DNA of 36,311 nt from Pelagophyceae sp. CCMP2097 (GCA_026770575.1 MU657166.1:837711-874021); one strand, 5' to 3'; numbered from the stretch's first letter, positions 17,792-28,239 are shown. Notes: a model not told the origin generated them from the sequence alone. Numbers and translations: made by a program.

Positions 17792-19627
17792 TTACATCGA
17801 CGGCGAGACGATGGACTTTGTAAAGTCGGGCATGCGGATGAACGGGGGCATGACGGATTTGCCCGATTCGTCGAGGTAGATGTTGCGCGTGAGCTCCTCC
17901 ATGGCCGGCGGCACGCCGGCCTTTGCCTTGGCGCAGGCGTCGGCCACCTCCTTTCGAACCACCTTTTCAATCTCCTTCAACTCGTCCTCCGAGGCGCCGC
18001 ACTGGTCCGTCAGCAGCTTCTTCACAAACCTAAGGCACTCGCATCGAGCGACGGAGAAAAATTCTGAGGGGCCTTGGGGTGATTTGCGCACTCGACTGGG
18101 TCGCGCGCGGCGCGCATCGAGGCGATCTCGTCGCGGTTGCGGTACGTCGTGCCCGGGTCGGACATGGAGTGGCCGTGGTAGCGGTAGGTGGACATTTCGA
18201 CGAACATGGGCCCGTTGCCCGACGAAACGAAGTCTTTGACCTTTTCCATACCCTTTTTCACGGCCAGCACGTTCATGCCGTCCATCTTGATGCCCGGAAT
18301 CTTGTTGCCCATGGTGTAGTAGTCGTTGTTGGAAGAGTGGCGGCTCGTGGAAGTCCCCATGCCGTACTGGTTGTTCTCAATGCAGAAGATCATGGGGAGC
18401 TTCCATATCGCCGCCATGTTCGCAGCCTCCCAGATCTGCCCCTGGTTCGCAGCGCCTGCGCCGGGCGGTGAAAGTTTAAAGCGACTTTCGAGGCCCCGTC
18501 TCTCCGTCCTCGTTCGTTTCTTCAAAAAGATGCGCACCGTCGCCGTAGCAGCCGATGGCGACTGGCATCTTCTCGCCGGCGGGCGTCTTATACTTGTTGG
18601 CAAAAGCGAGGCCCGTGCCGACGGGCACTTGGGCGCCGACGATGCCCTGGCCGCCGTAGAAATTTAATTTCTTGTTGTAAAAGTGCATCGAGCCTGCGTC
18701 CCGCGTGAAACGAGGCCTTAACGGAGCGAGGCCCCTTTTCAGAGTGGACACTTTTGAGAATCTTCTTCTTTCGAGCGACAGGGTCCGTAAGAGGCCCCGG
18801 TCCGAAATTCGGAGGGTCCCCGTCCAGCGGAGCGGGCCTTGGTCCGATTGGGGGCGCTGCCTCGCGCCGCCCTTGCCGCCGGTGGCGCCCGTGCCCATGC
18901 CCATCAGCTCCGCGAGCACCATCTCCACCGTGCCGCCGCGCGCGAGCATGATGCAGTGGCACCGGTACGATGTGATCCAAGAGTCCTCAAACGTCAGCGC
19001 CGCCTAGCGCAGTCCGCTTCCGTTGAAAGGTAGCCCTCTTAACACAAGCGCTCTTCGCCAGCGTAACCCCGGCGGCTCAAAAAACGCACGTTGACGCCCG
19101 TGCCGATGGCCTCCTGGCCGTCGTAGAGGTGGCAGAAGCCGCGGATCGTGCGGGCCTTGTACTCATTGTCACAGGTAATTTCCATACGCCGCCTGTTTGA
19201 GGTTTGCGTCTCGAACACGCCGGCTCGAATTGGACCGGGAGGAAAGTAGAAGGCGTCCCGCGGCAAGGCCCACGCCGCTCTCCGTCGCGTTTGTCGGGCA
19301 AAAGAACGACGAGCGCACGCACATGCGGTACATCGTCGTAAAGTAGTCCAGGAGCTCCTCCTTGGACGTCTCCGCGAACTCGTCGGGCTTGTCGAAGAGG
19401 TGCGTCTCGAACGCGCCCGGGAACTCGACCTATTAGCCAACATAAGCAAAGGCGGCCCGGGGCGTGTTCGAGGCTGATACGAAAAAGCACCTTGACCGTC
19501 GACATAGAACGCTTCGGCGCCGCCGACGAAGCGCGGCCCGCAACCTACGCCGCGGCGTCGCGTTTTGGACAGCCGCAAAGGGGGCCCCGCGTTTGGTGCT
19601 CACCCGGCTCAAACCGCGCAACATCAT
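17792..19627 (-). CDS. PDHA1: Pyruvate dehydrogenase E1 component, alpha subunit, mitochondrial
   Basis: Eight exons: 19604-19627, 19497-19544, 19323-19429, 19090-19192, 18868-19003, 18538-18693, 18092-18455, 17792-18029, all phase-matched, 391 residues. It oxidatively decarboxylates pyruvate with thiamine diphosphate in the mitochondrial matrix. The first two exons give an Arg/Ser-rich presequence ([20 protein letters not shown]). The core shows [18 protein letters not shown], the thiamine-diphosphate motif from [17 protein letters not shown] to ENN, and the phosphorylation loop [20 protein letters not shown]. The site-1 serine of animal E1 alpha is kept, while the later serine position is threonine. 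Intron 5 (18694-18867) begins GCGCGA and ends GACGCAG; only that GC donor restores [11 protein letters not shown]. Seven introns, 59-174 nt. The E1 beta and E2 genes are not in the window. Confidence 0.95.
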
Positions 19628-19911
19628 CTCTCCGTCCTTTGACTCCTCAAAAGCTGACGTCTGTCTCCCTTGTGGTTTGGATTGCGTGCAGTTCCCCTCG
19701 GGTGTCAAGGTCCCTTTTCGGGGCGCCGGAGGCGTTTTCGATTGACCGGGGCCGGCGGGAGCGTGGTGGCCACACAAGTGGTTGCTCGCTTCGATCCACC
19801 CTGGCAAGGGCTGGCCCAATAGGGTTCCCCAACGAATCGGGGCCAAAAGTGGTTAGAAAATGCCCCGCGGGCCTTTGCACGGTCTCGAGCGTCCGACTCG
19901 GACTGAGTCGA

Positions 19912-21723
19912 CTAGACGACCCTATGGAACTCCCCAAAGTCGACGAGGCAGCTGCCGGACTTTTCGCGGAAAACGCAGGGTGCAAAGTTGCGCCACCAGC
20001 CCAGGTCCTCGAGCGCGTACGAGTGTCTAGCCTGGCTGAGGCGGCCCGTGATCTCGTCGTTGCCTTCGACGATGCCGACAATCTCCACGTCTCGGTCCTC
20101 GAAAAACGCCTCAATCTCCCGCCGAACGCCCTCGTCGCGCGCCAGCCGAAGACCTTCCTCGAGACTCTTCGCCGTGCCCGGCGGCGGCGGCGGCGGCGGC
20201 AACTCGTCCTACGCGAGAAGAGATTCACCGGGCCCCTTCGAGAGGTCGCGGTTTACCGAGATTGTGCGGCGCGCGTCGAGCGGGTGGGCTCCGGGCGGGT
20301 GGGCGCCGATTCGCGCACCCTCGAGGGGATGCGGCTCGTCCGAGTCCTACGCGAAAAGAGCGTCAAAGGGCCCCTTGGACCGCCGTCGCGCACCGAGATT
20401 GTGCATCGCGCCTCGAGCGGGTGCGCTCCGGGCGGGTGGGCGCCGATTCGCGCGCCGAGGGGATGCGCGCCGCGGTGCTCGCGCGGCGACGCCGACCTCG
20501 GCCGGTCCGCGTCGGAGACCTTGCGCGGGCTGCAGAATTGGTCGTGGTCGACGTCTGGCGTCGACGGCTCGGGAGACGACATGGGGTGCTCCTCAAAGGG
20601 CACTTCCGAAGCGCCGTCGTCGAACGCGCGGTCGAGGGCGCGCGAGAGGAGGCCCGGCCGGCGGGGCACGCGGAAGGGCGACTCGTGGTGCGTCGCCGGC
20701 GCCGCGTGGCCCGATACTGCCGACCGGCGGCGGCGGACGTGCGGGACGAACATCTTGATGTCTGCCGACGGTCGCCGCGAATGCCGGTGCGTCGGCACGG
20801 GGGACGTGCGCCCGCGCCGCTTCCTACGCGACTCTGAAAGGCTTCCTACGCGACTCTGCAAGGGGCGCTTCCTCTCCACGAAAAGGCGCGGGGGGCGCAC
20901 TGCGGCGAGTTCGTCCTGGGCGTCGTGGCTGCAAAGTTGGGTCTAGGAGGCTCGGTCTCCGGGGGCGCTGCCAATCCGGCCCACGTCCGCAGGCCGTCGC
21001 GCGCCATCCAAGTCGTGCCGGGCACGAGGGGCGAGGCGGCGTCGAGGCGGTGGACGACGAGCTGCGGGAGGGCCATGAGGAGCATGCCGCCAGTGGCGTC
21101 GTTGGGCCTTCTGAGTGTCAGCCTGTGCGCTTGATAGTACGCCGTGCCGTGCGCGTCGCGCTCGTGCCGGACCGCGAAGACTCGCACGCGCGCATCGAGT
21201 AGATGGTGCCTTCGGAGTTCGCAGACCTGGAAGACAAGATAGAACGCGTCGCCGACCCTTCGAATCACGGCCTTGTCGGAGAATAAAACGGTATTTGTGC
21301 GGTTGCGGCCGCGCGAGACGCGGTGGAAGATGATGCCGAAATATAAAGACTCGACGACAAGCGACGCGGTCACCTGGAGGTTGATGATGACCAGCGGCTC
21401 CCAGCAGTGCCCGAAAAAGTAGTCTTGCGTCCCGTAGCCGATCGTCGCCATCGTCTCCAGCGAAAAGTAATACGCCTCAATCTTGTCGTTAAAGTCCATG
21501 CCGCACTTGTCGGAAAAGGCGAGGTACATGAGAGCAAAGGCGAAGACGAGAAGGATGTAAAAAGTCGCCATGAGGATCATGAGCCGGAGGAACGGCAGGT
21601 GCGCGACCGTGTTAAACCAATCGTCCATGTACATCGAGACCCAGTGCCTGCGCAAAGCGTCATTCCAAATCAAGATGCAAAGCAGACGCACCCGCCGACG
21701 CGTTTGATGTTCCACCTGCCCAT
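19912..21723 (-). CDS. Inward-rectifier (Kir-type) potassium channel with cytoplasmic insertion
   Basis: Exon 1 (21692-21723 if the ATG at 21723 is used) reads MGRWNIKRVGG. A 44-nt intron leads to exon 2 (21647 down to about 20950): slide helix HWVSMYMDDWFNTVAHLPF, first membrane helix (LMILMATFYILLVFAFALMY), pore helix and filter LETMATIGYGTQDYFFG (codons about 21428-21445), second membrane helix, then the cytoplasmic beta-domain (LVVHRLDAASPLV). The last exon (19912-20208) resumes that domain with DVEIVGIVEGNDEITGRLSQ and VDFGEFHRVV. Between the two lies extra sequence (about 20317-20950) encoding a disordered, charged segment; its last pieces are an exon ending at 20454 and a 30-nt exon 20317-20346, separated by two GC-AG introns. 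The boundary near 20950 and any upstream 5' exon are unresolved. Confidence 0.82.
20206..20470. repeat. Tandem duplication (about 135 bp) containing a GC-AG intron
   Basis: Sequence from about 20206 to 20340 is repeated from about 20345 to 20470. Each copy contains, on the minus strand, a short coding end (CATCCCCTCG...), a donor starting GCGCGAATCGG, a body rich in CACCCG and GGGGCCC, and an acceptor TCGCGTAG. The two resulting introns are 107 nt (20347-20453) and 108 nt (20209-20316), with a 30-nt exon between them. Confidence 0.75.
20819..20862. repeat. Two 22-bp tandem copies of an acceptor-like sequence
   Basis: GCTTCCTACGCGACTCTG plus AAAG occurs at 20819-20840 and again, with one change, at 20841-20862. 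On the Kir (minus) strand each copy reads GAGTCGCGTAG followed by GAAGC, that is, a 3' splice site of the same type as at 20209 and 20347. Confidence 0.75.
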
Positions 21724-22452
21724 ACTTTGATGATCGACCGCGTCGCGGAGCAGGATGCGCGAACCTACCTGGCGCTCCCATGGACGCGTGCGGCCGCGTC
21801 GTCTTCACGCTGACGCACCGCGCTGCGCACTGGGCCGCCGCGTCTCGCCGAAGCGGTCGCGCTCACTCTGCTCCCGCGCGGCAATCTCCTCGTAGACGCT
21901 CCCGCCGCCGCCGCGCGCCAAGCGGCCTACGCGCCTCGTAAGCGTGCGGCCGTGGCCGGACGCGCCGTGGCCGGACGCCGGGCGGTGCCGATGGCGCTGG
22001 CGAAGCCTCGGACTGAGGCCAAGAACGGTGACGGCGCCTTGGCCGCGCATTCGTCACGCGGGTCCGCCGCGCCGACGGCGCCGTACGAGTCGCGCGAAGG
22101 CGGGCCGGCGCGCGCGCGCAGGAAGCCGGGGAGCAGCCCACGGACGCCGTGGCGCCGCGGGCTATTCGGCGGCAGCCGCGGACTGTTCGCCCGCAGCCGA
22201 GGGCTGTTCGCCGGCAGCCGCGGCGCCGCCGGCGGAGGCGGGCCCGGTCCGAGGCGCGGGCCCGCGGCCCCGCTTCCTGGCGCGCCGCCGTCGCCGGGCA
22301 GCGCGGCCATCGCACGGCTCGCGCCGAAGAAGGCTCGCGTGACGTCGTTAGGGATCCCTAGACTTTTTCGAATTCCTTTTTCACTTTTTTTTAAGCGATG
22401 TATTATTTGGCGATTCTTGTTCACTCGTTCAACCGAGGTCTCTTCCGGGGCG
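21724..22452. other. Region between Kir and pdxT with a proline-rich open frame
   Basis: About 730 bases between two divergent genes. The minus strand carries an ATG at 22310 and an open frame of 127 residues rich in Pro, Ala and Arg. Another frame ends at 21805 with a more protein-like segment (SVYEEIAAREQSERDRFGET). They could be 5' exons of the Kir gene or a separate small gene; I could not find a phase-consistent join. A 21-bp unit is repeated three times at 22159-22221 (GLFGGSR-type on the plus strand). The 22340-22450 part is AT-rich and is probably the pdxT promoter. Confidence 0.4.
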
Positions 22453-23306
22453 ATGGCGCAGCCCCTGCTCATCGGCGTGCTGGCGCTGACGGGCTCGTTC
22501 GAGGAGCACCAGGAGATTTTGCACAAACTCGGCGCGACGACTCGCCAGGTTCGGCTTTTTGGATGACGTGGCGTGTTCCGAGACCGCGGTCCGATGCGGC
22601 GCGTGTAGGTGCGCACGCCGGCGCAGCTCGACGGTTTAGACGGCATCGTGCTGCCGGGCGGCGAGTCGACGGCCATGGGTATCGTCGAGGGCGGCCTCTT
22701 CTCGGTGCTCCGCCAGCGCATCGACGGCGGCCTCCCGGTCTACGGCACATGCGCGGGCATGATCCTCCTCGCCAACGACGCCCTCGGCCAGCGCATCGGC
22801 GGCCAGCCTTTGGTCGGCGGCTTGGACATTACGGTGTGCAGGAACTACTTTGGGGCCCAGGTGTCATCGTTCGAGGTCCCACTCACAGTCGACGACGAGC
22901 CATTCCAAGTGCGTATACGCCATTGGTCCGATTTTTACGCCGGCGGCGGTCTATACGCCGGCGGTCTACGCCGTCCGAATGCTCCGCCTTTTCGGATCCG
23001 TGTCGGTTAGCAAACGCGCTTCTGTAGGCCGTCTTCATCCGCGCCCCGGCGGTGCTCAAGCTCGGCCCCAACGTCGAGGCCCTGGCCACCCTGACGGCGC
23101 CGCCGTGCACCAAGGCGCGCGGGGAGGTGGTTGCGTTCCTCAAAACGGAGACGACGCCCGTCGTCGCCGTCGCCGTGCGACAGGGCAGCATCTTGGCCAC
23201 GGCGTTCCACCCGGAGCTCACCATGGACCTGCGCTGGCACGCGCGCTTCCTGAAGATGTGCGCCGACGCAAAGGCCGCGCCCCGGCCGCCCAACGCCAGC
23301 AGCTGA
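22453..23306 (+). CDS. pdxT: Pyridoxal 5'-phosphate synthase glutaminase subunit (PdxT/SNO)
   Basis: Three exons: 22453-22548, 22609-22908, 23028-23306 (introns 60 and 119 nt, both phase 0), 224 residues, a normal length for the family. It is a class I glutamine amidotransferase that supplies ammonia to the PdxS/SNZ synthase in the deoxyxylulose-independent vitamin B6 pathway. The start matches ([13 protein letters not shown]). The oxyanion region [10 protein letters not shown], the nucleophilic cysteine in [14 protein letters not shown] and the His-Glu pair in TAFHPEL are all present, so it should be active. No targeting peptide, hence cytosolic. The partner synthase gene is not in this window. 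It converges with the gene ending at 23429. Confidence 0.95.
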
Positions 23307-23428
23307 GCGCCGGCCCGGAGTTTAACAATGCCAGGCCCTGGCAAACCCGTAAACACATGCCCGCAAGAGCCCCGGCCCGGCGCCCCGGCGCCTGAGGCCG
23401 GTCGCCCGTCCTCGCAAGACTTTTGACG

Positions 23429-24278
23429 TTACGAGATCTCCGAGCCTCTGGAGACGTCGGCCTGCGACGTCGCGGCGTCGTCGGCGCGCGTGGCCTCGCG
23501 CGACTGCGGCGCGTTGGCCAGCTGGCGAGCGCGCGCAAAGGGCTTGGCGTAGGCGCATGGCCGTCTGTTGTCGGGCACGCGCGCGCGGTGCTGGAGCGCC
23601 CTGCGCTTCTCGGCGTTGAAGGAATGGCCCACGAGGTCGAGGCGGCGCGCGTCGCGTTGGGGCTTTGGCCGCGCGTGCCTAAATGCGGCGGGCGCGGCGT
23701 CGGCGACCTCTGGCGCCTCGGGCTGCGGCGGCTGCGGCAGCCGCGGCAGCGCTTCGGCGTGCTTTAGCGCGAGGGCATCGATGCGCTTGCGGTGCTGCGA
23801 AACGATGCTCCTTTGGATCTTGGCGTTCGCCCGCAGCAGCAGGATCCTTCGATCCTTGGCGTTCCTACAAGCGTGACATCGACGGGCAGGCCATTGGAAT
23901 CACGCCTCCGGACGAGTTTCCCGACGAGGCGTCACCGAGGCGTCTCCCAACGCGGCGGTCCCAAACGACTTACACAACGGGTCGCGTGTCCATGAACATG
24001 CGTTCAAACATGCTGCTGCCCCGCGTCGAGGCGAAGGGGCCGTCTTCGTTTTCCAATGCGGCCCAGCTTATCGGCGCCCGCGGCGATGGCTCCGGCACGA
24101 GCCACGCGGCCATGGGCGCGACGAACGACGGCGAGAACACGGACCGCACAAACGCCGTCGTTGGCGCGCGCGCAGACGCAAGGTCGTCGTCCGCGGGACT
24201 GCCGCCGGCGCCGTCGTCGCTCGAGCTCGTCGACCACTGGTGCTGCGCCGCATCAGTTCCGGTGTCTGCGGCCCTCAT
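23429..24278 (-). CDS. Orphan basic protein, two exons
   Basis: Exons 23974-24278 and 23429-23864 join through a 109-nt intron with a consensus GTAAGT donor and TAG acceptor, phase 2, giving 246 residues from the ATG at 24278. The N-terminal half is Ser/Ala/Asp-rich. It is followed by a conserved-looking patch (MFERMFMDTRPVV), an amphipathic basic helix (RANAKIQRSIVSQHRKRIDA) and a proline run, then a basic region (VGHSFNAEKRRALQHRARVP). No known domain is recognised. A 44-residue minus-strand segment just upstream (about 24275-24405; THEPIFIDIIIHKLIAW) may be another 5' exon. The plus strand is also open across 23683-24348, but lacks an equally good splice pattern. The gene ends 122 bases from the pdxT stop. 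Confidence 0.6.
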
Positions 24279-24799
24279 AACCCCAATGCAACGCCGCCAG
24301 CAAGACCACGGGCTGCGCCGCCTCCCCACGCGATCAGTTTATGGATAATAATGTCGATGAAGATTGGCTCGTGGGTCTCTCGGCGAGCACTTTCGGGCAG
24401 ACGCAGCCTTCACGCAGAGCCGGCGAGATGCACGAGCCCCGCGATGGGGATGCGATCCGGCGCGTTCCGAACTTCACGATGCGATCCGAGCCAAGAAACG
24501 GACTGAAGCTTCGATGTTCGTTACGCTTTAAATTGCGTTACGCTAGCAATATTGCAAATGCCGACGGACAATGCGAAGTCCCTGCACAGCCGCCGCGGCC
24601 GGGCCCTGGAGTCCCCGCCGGTCGAGGCGGCCGGCACCGAGCCACCTTCCACGCGCACCGTCGAAAAAAACTCTCAATAAAGGCCGGAGTAACAGAAGAA
24701 GAAGGGCGCCACAGGCCGCGTCGACGCCGTGCGCGCCGGTGGCCCCGAGGCGACTTGCAGGGGTCGGGTTGGTAATATCGCTATAAGCGCGCGCGGAGG
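24279..24799. other. Intergenic stretch of about 520 bases
   Basis: Contains an AT-rich patch at 24505-24560, the likely promoter side of the lipase-like gene, and an AATAAA at about 24675. The plus-strand frame 24341-24775 begins with an ATG, but its second half is pure arginine-rich GC shadow and has no domain. The minus-strand mini-frame near 24275-24405 is noted under the orphan gene. Confidence 0.5.
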
Positions 24800-26943
24800 A
24801 TGCGTTTGGCGATCACGCTCGGCGCGGCGTGGGCGTCGGGCGCCGCCGCCGCCGCCGGCGCGCGGCCGTCGGCGTCGGCGGCGCGGGCGTTTGAGTTTGA
24901 CGTCGAGGCGCTGGGGCACCCGTTTTCGGCGCTGGCGGGATGGCTGTGCGACGCAGACGGCGAACTTTTGCGCTGCGGCCCCCGAGCCGTACGGCGCGCC
25001 CTCCTCGCGCTGTCCATGTCGTGCGTCCGCCGCGCAGGAACCCGTAGAGAGTCGCGCAAAAAAACTCGGAAATCGTCGGACTCGGACGAATAGGTCTAAA
25101 GGCATGAAAGCCGTCGACGGCACGGTCCACGGACTCGCCGCCATGGGCGCGTGCGTCCCAACCGCAACCGACCCCACCGGACCTCGCCAATCAGGTCCGC
25201 CGCCTCGGGCGCCTCCGTCTCGGTGCGCCGCGGAGATTGGATCCTTGCCTCATGCCCGCGCGCCGCGCTCACCTCCTGAGTAGGAGGAATTTTCTGCGGC
25301 GCGCGACATCAGCGGCCGCGGCAAGACGGCGCTCCGCAAAAAGGCCTCGGCCGTCTTCCGCGCCAACGTCGTCGAGGTGCTTTTTCTGACGAGAGCGGCT
25401 GAAAAAGTCCTTTCAGACGACGTTTGCGCCGCGTTTTAGGAGGCCTTCCAAGCGGCGGAACTCATCGAAGCGGCGGAGTCGCCGAACTCCGGCCTCGTCC
25501 CGCTCGACGGCGCGCCGAACGTCTGCGTGAGCGTAAGCCCCGCCCTGCGTTGCTCCGAGCCTGCGGACGAGGCGGCGGACGGCGGCGTTTGCAGGTGCGC
25601 CTGGGCGACGACGGCGTCCTCGTCGTCGTCATGCGCTGGGCGAGCGGTTTTCCCGAGTTGCTGCGGCTCCTCGAGGGCGCGGCGAACCTCGACGTGCTGG
25701 GCCAGGGCGGCGCCACGACGGTGAACGCCGCGTTCTGGCAAAGGGCAAAGACCATCTCCACTGACCCCAAGCTCGTCGCGCTGCTGGCGGGCGCGACGAG
25801 CGTCCACTGCGTCGGCCACGGCGCCGGCGGGTCCGTCGCCGCGCTCGTCGCCGCGCAGCTCTCGGGGGCTCTGCGGGAGCAGCCGCCGCGGCCGTCGGAC
25901 GCCGCGCTTCGCACGACCAAGGACGGCGAGAGACCCACGGACGCGGCGGCCGAGGACCGCCGGCCACTGGCGCCGCAGCGCACCCTGCGCTGCAGCGCGC
26001 TGACGCTCGGGGCCGCGCCGTGCATCTCGAGTACGTCGAACACGGTTGAACGCAAAGGGGCCCCTTTTTTCCGATTTCGAGAAGGCGCCCCCTGCGAAGG
26101 CGGCTTTTCTAGGGACGGCGCGGCTGTCGTGCAACGACGCGTCGAACTGCCGCGTCACGAGCATCGCGCTGGGTGATGACCTGGTATGTCGACTTTCCAA
26201 GTCGAGTCTGACGAGGCTCCGCCGGCGCCTCCGGAGGTTCCTGCCGTCGTCGAGGCGCAAGAGCGGCGGCTTCGCGGCCGTGAGTTTCTTGCTGCGCGCG
26301 GGAGGGGCCGCGATGACCTTGGCACTGGCGGAACATGCCCCCGTGGCAAAAGTCTCGGAACGTGGACGTAGTTCTCCGACACTTTCCGTCTCGGCGCCGC
26401 GCTCGCGGGCAGCGCGTTCGACCAGCGCGCACCAGCGTCGGCCGCACACGTGCATCCTCTTCGGTGGGGGGTTATCGCCTCTTACTCGGACGCGGCCTCG
26501 TTGCCCCCCGGCGCGTCGACGCCGGCGGCGCGCAGGCAAGTCGGCGCGGTGGGCCGCGCGACGAAGGACCGCGACGATCTCCTCGCGCTGCCCGGGGACG
26601 TGCTCTACCTGAAGCCGCGGTCCGACGGCTCGGTGGGCCTTTACGACGCAGCAGCGAACAGGGCCCGTCGGGACCGGCGCCTCGTGCCGGCAAACCCGGT
26701 GATCCGGGTCGGCAGAACTGGATGCGGGCATGCAAAAGTGATGAGTTCCCCAGGAAGCAGAGGCTCGCCGGGGGACGGTTTCGTGCGCAAAGGGCGGTCC
26801 GGGCCCGGGCAATCGATCGGCAGCGTCGTTGCGGTGCCCTAGGCAAGGAGATCCTCTGGCAGCTCAACGACGTGCTCCTGTCCAAGTCAATGCTGGCGCA
26901 CCACGCCCTTGGGTCGTACATCAACTCGCTCGAGCGCGCCTGA
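24800..26943 (+). CDS. Class 3 lipase / diacylglycerol-lipase-like protein lacking the nucleophile serine
   Basis: Multi-exon: 24800-25020, 25094-25150, 25195-25222, 25284-25376, 25440-25526, 25595-26030, 26113-26279, 26372 to about 26700, and a last exon 26843-26943; the final join is unresolved. The ATG at 24800 opens a hydrophobic alanine-rich leader, so the protein is probably secretory. The alpha/beta-hydrolase core shows a strand and Arg (DDGVLVVVMRW), the nucleophile elbow HCVGHGAGGSVAALVAAQLS, the acid strand VTSIALGDDLVCRLSKSSL and, near the end, LLSKSMLAHHALGSYINSL with the histidine region. In GxSxG the serine is replaced by glycine (codon GGC at 25820-25822). The other triad positions look kept. 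So the fold is that of DAG lipases, but catalysis by the normal mechanism is not possible unless that base is an error. Confidence 0.75.
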
Positions 26944-27165
26944 CGGCCGCAAAGCTCGGCAAAGACCCACGCGATGGATGACGCCGCGCCGCAGTGACGG
27001 CGTCTTAATGATGAAGGCACTCGAGTCGCGAGGCCGCGCAGAGTCGGCTGGCGGGCGCATTCCACGCGCTCCTCGAGGAGCGAGATCACTGTATGTGAAT
27101 TCAAGAGAGGGCGGTGCTGCGGCGGCGGAGGTCCCCGCTTGTTTGAGATGCACCCCGGGTGGGTT

Positions 27166-28069
27166 TCACTTGGTCGAGGCTTTTTGCTTTGGCGCTGGGG
27201 TTTTGCGTTTGGCCAGCCGCTCGACTCCGTCGGCCACGAGCTGCTCCTACACTCGCTCGTCCGCGGGCCGTTTCCTTTTGCGAGGAACGGACCTTTGCGT
27301 TGATGATGGCCTCGCGCTGGGCCTCGCTGGTCCAGTGGTGCGAGTCTATGTCTCTTTGGGTCATATTCGACAGGAACATCGTCTTCAACGCCGGGTCCCC
27401 GTGGAGCAGCGAGAGGTCGTAGGGCGACTTGCTGTGCACCGAGTCCGTCGGAAAGAAGATGGTGCGCGCGCCGCCGGCCTTGAGGATGAGGCCGGCAGCC
27501 ATCGAATCGTTGACTAGAGCGGATTGCGGTCACAAGAAGGCGAAGCAAGGGGCACGAGGTCCACGCACAGTACGCCGCGTGCCAGAGCAGCGTGCGCCCT
27601 ACAGTCCTCGGGTGGGATGGCGGGCCGGTCGACGGGCGGGCGCTCCAAGAAGGGAGGCCGGCCGGAAGGGCACCTTGGGAGTCGCAGGAGCCGAGCTCGT
27701 TCGACTTAGCCACGGTGTTCAGCCTACGCCGCGGCGCTCCAGGGCCAGAGATTGGACGCGGGGGGCGGCCTATCTTCGAGGACGCGCGGTCATCGGACGC
27801 GGCGAGCGCACCTGTCTTCGAGCACGGCGAAAACGTTCTCGTTGGGCACGGGGATGCAAGTCAGCGCCTTGGCCCACTCGTCCGTCTGGTGCTCGTGCTC
27901 CAGGGGTGGGAGGAGGCAAAAGCACCTACAAAGCGTCCGCGACGGTCCGACCCGGCGGCGACGTTTCAGGCCCCTCGCACCGAAAAAGGACTCACGCCGA
28001 GTACGGCGTAAACCACGGCGCCTCCAGCTCGAGGCTGTCGCTCCGCCGGAACGCGTCGGGCGACGACAT
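27166..28069 (-). CDS. Small ankyrin-repeat protein
   Basis: Six exons: 27996-28069, 27812-27925, 27674-27723, 27569-27598, 27293-27513, 27166-27246, all GT-AG and phase-consistent, 189 residues. It starts MSSPDAFRRSDSLELEAPWF. A helical region (HQTDEWAKALTCIPVPNENV) is followed by one clear ankyrin repeat assembled across three exons (DSQGRTLLWHAAYFNDSMAA, then LILKAGGA) and a second degenerate one (HSKSPYDLSLLHGDPALKTM). The tail is lysine-rich (KRKTPAPKQKASTK). Ankyrin repeats bind other proteins; the partner is unknown. The protein is soluble, with no signal peptide. Every intron is 46-88 nt with a TAG acceptor. It is divergent from the zinc-knuckle gene, with only 170 bases between the two ATGs. 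Confidence 0.75.
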
Positions 28070-28239
28070 CCGGGGTTGCAAGGAGGGACCGCGGGGTGGA
28101 CTGCGGTCTGTCAAAGAAGGTCCGAGTCGCTGCCAAAAATTGGATCTCGGGTTTCCCCAACGGGCTTCTCCTGAATCGTGCGGTTCCTCCGGATTGGCTT
28201 CGGCTGGCGAGTGGAAAAGGCGAAGTCTCGAGGTTCAGT
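28070..28239. promoter_or_regulatory. Divergent promoter region, 170 bp
   Basis: Separates the ATG of the ankyrin gene (28069, minus strand) from the ATG of the zinc-knuckle gene (28240, plus strand). It is slightly less GC-rich than the flanks. No recognisable box is present. Confidence 0.5.

Noticed and set aside
17140..17970. 276-residue minus-strand frame
   Set aside because: Spans the 3' ends of PSMB4 and PDH E1 alpha in the wrong frames; both real genes are certain.
18694..18867. GT donor for PDH intron 5
   Set aside because: No GT near the end of exon 5 keeps both the phase and the conserved [11 protein letters not shown] join; the GC donor does.
22453..23306. Bacterial transfer of pdxT or a bacterial contig
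   Set aside because: The gene has two spliceosomal introns in phase and neighbours such as PSMB4 and dynein docking protein; the window is eukaryotic.
24341..24775. 144-residue plus-strand frame starting with ATG
   Set aside because: Second half is arginine-rich low-complexity; no family; minus-strand reading of the start is more protein-like.
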